Made by a program: the position numbers and the translations under genes
Part shown: piece after piece, positions 56,680 through 64,000 of the stretch
Numbering within the stretch: position 1 is the first letter of the stretch
Layout: every line of letters begins with the position of its first letter
Notes under the pieces: generated by a model
Database searches by the model: none
Told to the model about the DNA's origin: nothing
Seen by the model: only the letters and a program-made list of their open reading frames with translations
Assembly: GCA_036172665.1 (NCBI GenBank)
Contig: CM069878.1
Coordinates: 21,090,501-21,154,500 of the forward strand
DNA from: Prosopocoilus inquinatus
Lineage: Eukaryota > Arthropoda > Insecta > Coleoptera > Lucanidae
Direction of reading: 5' to 3'
DNA length: 64,000 nt

Positions 56680-56990
56680 TATGTTAGGGTTTTTCGGTTA
56701 ACTGGAAGAAAAGTTGCACGAATCAATACCTAATTCGTATCCATTGACACATGATTTTTTTCTCTTATTTCTTCTTGATATTAATGAAAATGTAAAAAAG
56801 TTTTTTTCCTTTTTTTATCTCTTTTATTATACATAATTTTGAAATTCTGATTTAACTTTCTACGGCCACGCAGAATTGAAGTCAAACGTGTCGTCTTTCC
56901 ACGACCATCATCAGTTTCGATTTTTTAAATACAGCGTATATCTTTTTATTATTCTATTCGACAGCATTTTTTTTCTCCTACCTTTCCATT
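56680..56990 (-). mobile_element. Third (end-only) copy of the mariner-like family
   Basis: Same orientation as 32955-33340: TGGAAGAAAAGTTGCACGAA, ATTATACATAATTTTGAAAT, CGTCTTTC.ACGACCATCATC and ATTCTATTCGACAGCATTTT. It starts after ATAGGGTGTTCCATTTAAAA (56656). Confidence 0.65.
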
Positions 56991-57279
56991 TAATTTTTTT
57001 TGAAAAACTGAATAACTACTACTTTCGCCCTCTAGCTACTTTATAACAAATTAGCCGTAGTCGTTGAATAGGAACTTTATATCAGCTTAAAATTACCTTT
57101 CAAACGAGCCGAAGTTTGGTTATTTCTTATAAAGAGTACAGAAGCTATGATATTTTCTAAAGTAAATAATTCAACTGTTTTCTCTATCAAAGCTGTAGCT
57201 TATTCTGAGACTTTCTCTAATAAAGTAAATATTTATTAGAAAAATTTTGTGCAAATTGTTTTTGATTGCAGTGAGAACC

Positions 57280-57344
57280 TCGAGCAGCCTCTGGACAGCT
57301 GTTTCAGCCCTGCTTGGGGCTTCTTCAGCAGAAACGTAGCTCGA
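57280..57344 (-). ncRNA. Type I hammerhead ribozyme, copy 3 (intact)
   Basis: Same sequence as copy 1 on the minus strand: CUGAAGA is the complement of 57322-57328, helices I-III are unchanged, and the GUC cleavage site lies between 57294 and 57293. Confidence 0.87.
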
Positions 57345-57591
57345 CATTCCCACTGCAGACCAAAAACGACTTGCCCAATTTATTCGCAAATGCGATGTAA
57401 GAATGATGAACATATAAAATAGCGACATCTTACTATCGCTTTTTGACCTAACATTGCAGTAGGATAGACAAATTGAAGCGAGATTTGCTCCTAATGAGTC
57501 CCCCATGCAAGGCGGCCATGCTTGCTGTCACAGCATAATGAAAGATTTTAGAAAAATTTTGTGCAAATTGTTTTTGATTGCAGTGAGAACC

Positions 57592-57656
57592 TCGAGCAGC
57601 CTCTGGACAGCTGTTTCAGCCCTGCTTGGGGCTTCTTCAGCAGAAACGTAGCTCGA
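57592..57656 (-). ncRNA. Type I hammerhead ribozyme, copy 4 (intact)
   Basis: Exactly 312 bases from copy 3, same orientation, all core nucleotides present. Cleavage predicted between 57606 and 57605, so copies 3 and 4 delimit one 312-nt monomer. Confidence 0.87.
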
Positions 57657-57919
57657 CATTCCCACTGCAGACCAAAAACGACTTGCCCAAAAACAATTTG
57701 CACAAAATTTTTTTAAAATCTTTCATTATGCTGTGACAGCAAGCATGGCCGCCTTGCATGGGGGACTCATTAGGAGCAAATCCCGCTTCAATTTGTCTAT
57801 CCTACTGCAATGTTAGGACAAAAAGCGATAGTAAGATGTCGCTATTTTATATGTTCATCATTCTTACATCGCATTTGCGAATAAATTGGGCAAGTCGTTT
57901 TTGGTCTGCAGTGGGAATG

Positions 57920-57984
57920 TCGAGCTACGTTTCTGCTGAAGAAGCCCCAAGCAGGGCTGAAACAGCTGTCCAGAGGCTGCTCGA
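57920..57984 (+). ncRNA. Type I hammerhead ribozyme, copy 5 (intact)
   Basis: Plus-strand copy in the right arm. CUGAAGA is at 57936-57942 and cleavage is predicted between 57970 and 57971. The following unit is truncated at 58165 before its ribozyme. Confidence 0.87.
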
Positions 57985-58239
57985 GGTTCTCACTGCAATC
58001 AAAAACAATTTGCACAAAATTTTTCTAAAATCTTTCATTATGCTGTGACAGCAAGCATGGCCGCCTTGCATGGGGGACTCATTAGGAGCAAATCCCGCTT
58101 CAATTTGTCTATCCTACTGCAATGTTAGGTCAAAAAGCGATAGTAAGATGTCGCTATTTTATATGTAAATATTTATTGATGACCCTATTGATTGCGCCCC
58201 CTTGCGCTCAACTCAGATACTTAAAAATATTTTGAATTT

Positions 58240-58995
58240 TTTTTGGTCACTTTGACCCTTTTTTTTTTTCTCCCAAAGCTGTAGGCATTATGGTTAGTTA
58301 TACACCGCCGGTCGTCTCCCATCTTGAGACACTCGGTATATAATTTGACAACACGCACATCTTCTACTTTTGGGTGCTGCATTTTTTTTTTTGTTTTTTG
58401 ATTTCATTAAAGAGATTGCCAAGATGCTCAATTTCTATGAATTAATTCAATCCACATGTGTAAACGAAGTTGAAAATGAAGTCGTTACCAGCTTTGTTAG
58501 TGGCCGGAGAGTTGCGGAATTTTTATGTCTTTAATTAACTCTCCGATCTTTCCTCTCGTAGCTCCTCGCGACTCCAAATAGGTCCGGTTTATTTTATTTG
58601 TTTTGATTACAGCAGTTTGCGTCCGTATCATGTTACGTGGAGCGCTGTTCTTACGCGCTACCAAAATAACGAATTATATTTAAACTTTCGAAAATAGCAT
58701 CGCGAGGCAACGCAAGTTCAACGATTCCCAGCTACCACCTATTTCTAATAAACGACGGACGTCTACGTGCGTGCATGAAAAGATGCCCGGCTCCTTGTAT
58801 TTAATAGACGTTCGTTCATTCATTGATGCAAGAGCCTGATTTATTTGAAAACAATCGTTGTTTGAAAATGTTAAAGAAAATGTAGGTATATCGAAACATA
58901 TTATGTATTTGGAAACAGCTAATTGTATTCTTTTAGGATTCATTCATAAAGTACACAAATTTAACTCAAAGTTAACTTTACCGCCGTTGCGTCGA
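58240..58995. other. Unassigned, possibly host non-coding
   Basis: 58440-58780 is less AT-rich without a repeat partner noticed. No domain in the 87-codon frame at 58680-58943 (minus). Confidence 0.25.
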
Positions 58996-58997
58996 TC

Positions 58998-59131
58998 TTA
59001 GGGCCGGTTTTTCAATTACAAGTTAACTGTAACCTTTAGTTTATTGCCATAGAAACAATTGTCTTCGTACTTGTTATCATAGAAATAAATCGAGAGTTAG
59101 GGTTAACATGTAATTGAAAAACCGGGCCTTA
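58998..59131. mobile_element. 128-bp PIF-type MITE with TTA duplication
   Basis: GGGCCGGTTTTTCAATTACA (59001) and the complement of the right end (to 59128) form the terminal inverted repeats; TTA on both sides (58998-59000, 59129-59131). The inside includes TTTATTGCCATAGAAACAAT. This terminus is common among insect MITEs. Confidence 0.85.
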
Positions 59132-59340
59132 GGCCGATTGGTAAAGTGACTGTTAGTGTTATCCGATTGTTGATACAGAAAATGAGTTTATGTATTGAGT
59201 ATTGGTAGTCTCAACAATGATATAAATTCCTTTTAACAAGGAGGTAAACTAAAAACCAGTAAATTTGCTTGGTAGCGATAAACATGCAGAGGGGATACAT
59301 AAATGTGTACGAGCAATTGTACGTAATCAATTGAAAAACC

Positions 59341-59461
59341 GGGCCTCACAAGTTAACTTTAACCTTCAGTTTATTGCCATAGAAACAGTTGTCTTTGTAC
59401 TTGTTACCATGGAAATAAACCGAGAGTTAGGGTTAACCTGTGATTGAAAAACCGGGCCTTA
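59341..59461. mobile_element. Second MITE of the same family, left end damaged
   Basis: Shares ACAAGTTAACT, TTTATTGCCATAGAAACAGT, GAGAGTTAGGGTTAACCTGT and TTGAAAAACCGGGCC with 59001-59128, followed by TTA. The left terminus lacks the first ~20 bases; just before it lies a TTGAAAAACCGGGCC in the opposite terminal sense, perhaps a third broken copy in 59131-59340. Confidence 0.75.
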
Positions 59462-59588
59462 AACCATTAGAGTTAAAAAGGTAAACATAAGTCAGTCATA
59501 GTATGTATATTGTGAAGTTAAAATTACTCAGTTCTCTAACACTACTCGAAGTACGTTTTCTTGGGCGCATTCAAAAAATACAAACACT

Positions 59589-59810
59589 TACAGTCGAAAG
59601 GAAAAATTAGTAACCAATTACAGTTTTTTGTAATTTTTCTTTCTGCAGTACTGTTTAAATATGACTTCATAGGCGACACTAACATTTTGAAAGCTTTCGC
59701 ATTTGACAAGCTCAAAACTTTTATAAAATCTGCGAAGTCGTATTTAAACAGCACCGTTTTGGAATTTATAGGAAACTAATTGTCTACTTTTTTTTTCCAC
59801 CGCAACTCAA
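59589..59810. mobile_element. Tc1-type MITE, decayed relative of 5824-6046
   Basis: TA-CAGTCGAAAGGAAAAATTA at 59589, then AATTACAGTTTTTTGTAAT, internal TTGAAAGCTTTCGCATTTGA, and TAGGAAACTAATTGTCTACT at the right side, as in the copy inside the hAT element. Confidence 0.6.
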
Positions 59811-59839
59811 AGTTGGCTCTACGACCGATCAACAAACAA

Positions 59840-60560
59840 CAATCTAATCATCCTAAAAGATATATGTCTAAATGTAAGTAAATATGTAACATCTAAAATT
59901 TGTCTGCAATTTATATTTACTTACATTTAGACATATACCGAGTGTCCCGCGCCATGTGCTCACCCTTGTAGAATTTTTGTTTATTAATCGATTAACCTGG
60001 ATTTTGGAGACAATAAATTGAACAAAAAATGGCATCTTTCGACATACTGCTAGTCGTCATAGAACTTCCGGTTTCGCCGGAAGTGATATCAACTTTCTTA
60101 TTTTAAATGGAATACCCTATATATTTTTACATATTTAAAATCTACGGATCATTACGAGTCCGAATACGTATCAATTGTTAATTTTGGTTTCCATGACAAC
60201 GAAAAAAAAAACTTTTTTGTTTTTCAATCTAGAAAGCTATGAATCGCATTCTTTCAATCTAATGCGATCAAGTGTTTCGAGAAAATTACTCCTTTGATGG
60301 TACTTTTATTTTTAACATTTTTACAGTATTTAAAATTTTCATTAGGTCGTAACTCATTTTTTTTTAAATAGAAATTCATACCTATTCTTAGCTTAGTTCA
60401 ACAGAACATTTCCTTCTGAGTACGTTGATACCAAATACATCATATTTTCTTTGAAAGTCATTTGAAATAAAGGGAGTGTAAGATTTCAATAAGACATGCT
60501 CAATTTTAAATTATTTTCAAAGAAAATATGACCTATTTGATATGAGCGTACGAAATTCTT
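59840..60560. mobile_element. Single arm of the 39668-41243 foldback family
   Basis: Contains CATCCTAAAAGATATATGTC, GTGTCCCGCGCCATGTGCTC, GAACTTCCGGTTTCGCCGGA, then the long TTTGATGGTA, CATTAGGTCGTAACTCATTT and GAAAGTCATTTGAAATAAAG segments in the order of the left arm at 39745-40510, and a short piece of the returning arm. It abuts the Gypsy fragment near 60565. Confidence 0.8.
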
Positions 60561-60574
60561 AACACCCTTCAAAA

Positions 60575-62110
60575 TTCAAAATATTTTTGCCGATAAGACT
60601 TGTTCAAGGCCTATCTACATTTGAGAACAGATGAAGAAAGTAGCATCATCCAGACCATCTCCACACATTGAGGAACGTATCGAATGAATAGGTTAAGTTT
60701 TGAAATAAAAACGGCACCAGCAGATTTTAACCGGGTAATGGACCAAATTCTGAAGGGATTGCAGAAGACTATTGCCTATTTCGATTATATTCTTGTCCAC
60801 GGGGTAACAAAAGAAGAATGCAAAAGAAATCTTTTTGCTTGTCTCCAGAGACTGCATAAATATGACTTGCACCTTAATAAAAATAAATGTACATATTTTC
60901 AGACCCAGATTGAGTATCTAGGATACACGACCCAACAGAACAAAATATCTAAATCGCCATCAAAAGTAGAAGCAATTATTAATATGCCCCGTCCGAAGAA
61001 CGTACCAGAATTACGCCGATTCTTGGGAATGGTAACATATTATTCTCGCTTCTTACCCGACGTTTCAACCATTACAGCACCACTAAGAACATTACTTAGA
61101 AAACATCAAAAGTATTTTTGGACAGCTAAATGTGAGTCAGCTTTTATTAAACTCAAAAATGAAATAGTAAGTGATAGAGTCGTAATGCCATTTAATCCAA
61201 ATCAACCTGTTTTGCTCACAACAGATGCAAGTCCAACAGGAATTGCGGCAGTACTATCGCATGTCATCAATGATACAGAACAACCAATTGCTTTTGCTTC
61301 TCGTTCCCTAACCAATGCTAAACAAAATTATTCACAACTTAACCGTGAAGCGCTAGCAATTGTGTTTGGAACAGATTATTTTTTTGATTACCTTTTTGGA
61401 CGTCATTTTACATTAACAGATAACGAGCCTTTGGCAAGAATTTTTCATCCAAAGGCCAAATCACCAAAAATGACTTCAGCTCGACTTTTACCATATGCAT
61501 ATTTCGTGGCTGGATTCAACTACACAGTAAAATTCAAGAAGGGCGCTGACAATCAAAATGTGGATTGTTTGTCAAGAGCTCCAATCAAACATTACACACA
61601 CATTGGCATTACGAAAATGAAGTAATTAGCACGTCGCTACTGTACCTGGAAAAATATTGACAAAGACATAAAAAAACTTGTAAAATCTTGTGCAGATTGT
61701 TTATCAATTAAACACAATCCAGCAAAGGCACCTGTTCATCATTGGGATATTCCTGATAACAATTGGGACCGGATTCACATCGATTATGCTGGACCCTTTC
61801 AAGGATTTTATTTTCTTTTGCTGGTCGATGCTAAATCTCGTTGGGCAGAAATCGGAATACTTCTCGATGCACCGAATACAACAAAAACTATTACCTTACT
61901 GAACAGGATGTTTGCAACTCACGGGTTTCCTCTTGTTATTGTATCGAATAATGCATCTATTTTCACAAGTGAACCATTTAGAAATTATTGTCGCAAAAAT
62001 GGCATAAAAAAAATTCATTACTCCAGGACATCCAGCAACAAACGGTCTTGCCGAAAGACATGTTCAACCTTTAAAAGAACGCTTAAAGGCAATGTCAAAT
62101 GAAGTCTTTT
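60575..62110 (+). pseudogene. pol: Gypsy pol: reverse transcriptase, RNase H and integrase (5' truncated, broken)
   Basis: The reverse transcriptase begins mid-domain near 60575 (AYLHLRTDEESS), has a stop, then resumes at 60684 with FEIKTAPADFNRVMDQILKG. The catalytic box reads YFDYI where Gypsy elements have Y-x-D-D-I, so it is mutated. IEYLGY and LRRFLGMVTYYSRF follow, then RNase H (LLTTDASPTGIAAVL, IAFASRSLT, LNREALAIVF, and ADNQNVDCLSR), ending at 61625. The integrase zinc-finger remnant (CADCLSIKH) and core follow: IHIDYAGPF (first Asp), then SNNASIF where D is expected (Asn instead), and a frame shift near 62015. No LTRs or gag found. It starts directly after a foldback arm, indicating truncation. 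Confidence 0.9.
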
Positions 62111-62650
62111 CCGCCATAGAGCAACACCTTTAGCATATGGGAAGTCACCATCAGAATTGTACTTGAATCGACAAATTCGAAATTCGAATCAAGCTTGACG
62201 CAATGCGACCTTATCATGAAAAAATTTTAATCAAGATATCATACCCCGTACGAGATCTTTGCAAGTAGGAGAGAGAGTACAAACAAGATATTTCGTCAAC
62301 AATAAGTTAACGAAACTGTGTGGTCAAACAGAAACTTGGAAACCTTCATTATATCATACTACTAGATGGAGGAAAAACTGTCAAGCGCCATATCAACCAA
62401 CTTCAAAAATCGGATATAAAAAAGAAGGAAGTCAAGTTTAGTGATCCAGTAACACCGGATAGAACAGAACACTCTGCAATGGAATATGACGCGCTACGTT
62501 ACCAGTTGCCAGTTGAAGAGAGGAAGCAGAACGAACATGCAACACCAGAACTTCAAGAAGCACAGGGGGAACAATCTGCATGCACTATGCCAGTTTATAT
62601 AGTAATTTCATTACCTTCATTTACTAAGTACCATTTTCCAATTCAGTAGA
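62110..62650 (+). pseudogene. Gypsy integrase C-terminus remnant
   Basis: In shifting frames: LQVGERVQTRYF (62250-62290), then NLHYIILLDGGKTVKRHINQ (near 62345-62400), the GPY/F-chromo-like tail with 'x-Y-x-I-x-L-x-D-G-x-x-x-x-R-H-x-x-Q-L'. A stop at 62647 ends the readable part. Confidence 0.7.
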
Positions 62651-63387
62651 GGAGAATTGTTGCATCCTCTACTCGTATAAAAATAAGTATGCTTTAAAAA
62701 ACAAGTATGCGTTGTTTACAATAGTGATAAAAATTATTATGATCTGTCAAGATATAAAATTATGTGCATATAATATAAATAATTTAAAAAAAATATGCAA
62801 ATAGCTTTTTTATAAAATGCAGAAATTAATTATTCGTTCCAAATACATGCTATCAACATATGCAAGATTGTCTGTGTGAAAATTCACTATACTAAACCTT
62901 CCCAAAAAAATCGCTTTGCATCTTTCATTTGAAAAATGGAAATGAAACACTTTGTATTTAATTCGAAAGCTCCCACAGTCGCTAGTCGCTGTCAGTGTCC
63001 ATCATAGCATTTGGTTTCCGGCCCAAAATCACATCACATTAATTTTAGATTGATGTTTCGTCCACTCTTAGAAATAAATCATTTCTTTAAACTCATTATT
63101 AATTGTTGCAATTTTAACTTGCCATAGAAAAAGTTGTATAGATGCGAGCAATAAATTTTTGTCGTTATTGATTATTAAAGATTTGAATTATATTTAATTA
63201 AAAGTAAAGAGATTGATGTCTTAATATTGAATACTGGGAATAATTTCTTAAAACTCGACGATTTTTATGAAAATTTTCAATTTCTGGAATTGAAATTGAC
63301 ATTTTGATTTTGCATGATGACCAAAATTGTGTAAGTTTACATTCCGAAGAAAATATCGTATCAATTTTTTTTTTAATCTCTTTACAG
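62651..63387 (+). other. Intron of mib1 (3' part) with Gypsy upstream
   Basis: AT-rich, no further repeat recognised. Ends with a polypyrimidine run and TTTACAG at 63381-63387 before the exon. How far the intron extends to the left cannot be told from this window; some or all of the preceding transposon-rich DNA may belong to it. Confidence 0.6.
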
Positions 63388-63607
63388 TGCTATGAAAATC
63401 TTATTATTGAAATTGCCAAGGCCTTGGATAGTCGACGAAAAGAAAGATGACGGTTACACGGCACTGCACTTGGCAGCTCTGAACAATCACGTGGAAGTCG
63501 CCGAGCAACTCGTCCTTAATGGAAAAGCTAACATGGATCTTCAGAATGTCAATTTACAAACAGCGCTACATCTGGCTGTTGAACGACAGCACACGCAAAT
63601 TGTCAGA
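63388..63607 (+). CDS. mib1: mind bomb (E3 ubiquitin-protein ligase MIB1), internal exon encoding ankyrin repeats
   Basis: A 220-base exon bounded by a 3' splice site (T-rich tract then TTTACAG at 63387) and a 5' splice site (AGA|GTAAGT at 63608). Reading starts with the last base of a split codon, then [20 protein letters not shown] and two ankyrin-repeat blocks: [20 protein letters not shown] and then [17 protein letters not shown]. It ends in phase 0. The motif [20 protein letters not shown] is characteristic of MIB1. That cytoplasmic RING-type ubiquitin ligase ubiquitinates Notch ligands (Delta, Serrate/Jagged) to drive their endocytosis and so activate Notch in neighbouring cells. The ankyrin region mediates protein contacts, and catalytic RING domains are encoded further downstream, outside the window. 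The ATG at 63392 is internal. Intact frame, no stop. Both flanking exons lie beyond the visible sequence. Confidence 0.88.
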
Positions 63608-64000
63608 GTAAGTAACACACACGATTTTTTACTATTAACTAACAAGAGATGACATACGTTTTAGAATTTGAAATACTCACGAAAAATTAGTTTTTGTAAT
63701 AATTTAAGACAAAAAATCTCTTTTGTGATCTAGATAATTAAACATTTAATCAACTCAACCACATCGAAATTTTTAATAACTTTATTCTGTAACAGTAAAA
63801 AGTAGTTATATTTCGCAACTAAACGGCTCGGTTTTAAAAATTTTATTTGTGAGCACTACAATAAATGAATAATGTATTTAACTATATTATGTCGCAATAA
63901 TATGCAGGCACTATACTACTATAGCGCATTCCACTCTTAGAATGCAGTAAGACCAAGTTATGAATTGAAAAACCGTGAAAGACAGAAAGGGACGCATATA
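63608..64000 (+). other. mib1 intron, 5' part
   Basis: Starts GTAAGTAACA. No further exon or repeat recognised to the window end. Confidence 0.7.

Larger units (their letters stand above)
57226..58177. mobile_element. Complete retrozyme insertion (928 bp) with 12-bp target duplication
   Basis: TAAATATTTATT occurs directly before (57226-57237) and after (58166-58177) the insert 57238-58165. The left arm (57238-57690) is about 1.5 units in minus orientation. The right arm (57691-58165) is about 1.5 units in plus orientation. Units repeat every 312 bases (e.g. GCATGGGGGACTC at 57756 and 58068). Borders read AGAAAAATTTTGTGC (left) and GATGTCGCTATTTTATATG (right), nearly as in the 82-bp miniature at 679-760. 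Three intact hammerheads lie inside. No protein is encoded. The structure fits reverse transcription of multimeric RNA with an inversion during integration. Confidence 0.88.
54975..58240. repeat. Inverted flanks around the retrozyme locus
   Basis: GAGTTG..CGCAAGG-GGCGCAAT near 55000-55035 is matched in inverse orientation at 58185-58225. AAAACAGTTGAATTA at 55176 is matched inverted at 57168-57183 along with the following ~60 bases. The two pairs suggest that the retrozyme insertion lies within or next to an older, decayed inverted-repeat element. The interior is AT-rich without a gene. Confidence 0.5.

Noticed and set aside
1..64000. CRISPR array, rRNA, bacterial operon signals, telomeric TTAGG repeats
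   Set aside because: None seen. The window is eukaryotic with intron signals, and the tandem repeats have no spacer structure.

Overview
The window looks like nuclear DNA of an arthropod, most likely an insect. It is AT-rich and has long introns or intergenic space with GT-AG splice signals. It carries an insect-style mix of transposable elements: PIF/Harbinger, Tc1, hAT, a mariner-like family ending in a CLENNGEHFE-type C-terminus, Copia, Gypsy, Penelope and many long inverted-repeat elements. The only host coding sequence I can support is one 220-base internal exon of the E3 ubiquitin ligase gene mind bomb (mib1), at 63388-63607 on the + strand. Almost everything to its left is transposon-derived or unassigned.

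Layout. 1-760: tandem 312-base repeats, each with a hammerhead ribozyme. 845-2110: decayed mariner-like element. 3737-7246: nested stack of a PIF-type MITE, a complete 3,241-base hAT with an 8-base target duplication, an inner Tc1-type MITE and a 235-base foldback. 7603-8666: broken PIF/Harbinger transposase split by a 221-base MITE. 9905-11352: repeat fragments, a tRNA-derived SINE and a MITE. 12710-14118: decayed purine-rich ~100-base repeats and retrotransposon scraps. 14835-18573: foldbacks and a broken Tc1 transposase. 18580-28700: mostly unassigned sequence with small repeat scraps. 28743-30713: foldback and a GC-rich hairpin. 30720-36700: unassigned sequence plus a second mariner-like copy. 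36767-47924: a succession of long inverted-repeat elements. 48195-53965: two oppositely oriented Penelope fragments bracketing a non-LTR reverse-transcriptase fragment, itself split by a 4.08-kb Copia. 54264-54612: solo LTR. 57238-58165: a complete ribozyme-repeat insertion with a 12-base target duplication. 59001-60560: MITEs and a foldback arm. 60575-62650: broken Gypsy pol. 62650-64000: mib1 intron-exon-intron.

The main discovery is the 312-base repeat. Each full unit folds by eye into a canonical type I hammerhead ribozyme: invariant core CUGAAGA / GAAA / GUC, 5-bp helix II, a two-part helix I with an internal loop, and a tiny self-complementary helix III. Cleavage of a tandem transcript would release exactly 312 nt. 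This is the architecture of metazoan 'retrozymes', small non-coding circular-RNA retroelements. The same window carries Penelope-like fragments whose terminal region has a related hammerhead-like fold, so a possible mobilising partner lies in the same stretch. The 57-58 kb copy is a defined insertion with one inverted and one direct arm and a 12-base target duplication. An 82-base miniature with the same inverted/direct layout and a 10-base duplication sits at 679-760. Together they suggest a specific reverse-transcription-based integration route.

All alignments, foldings and family assignments were made by eye without database searches. Boundaries without a stated target duplication are approximate.
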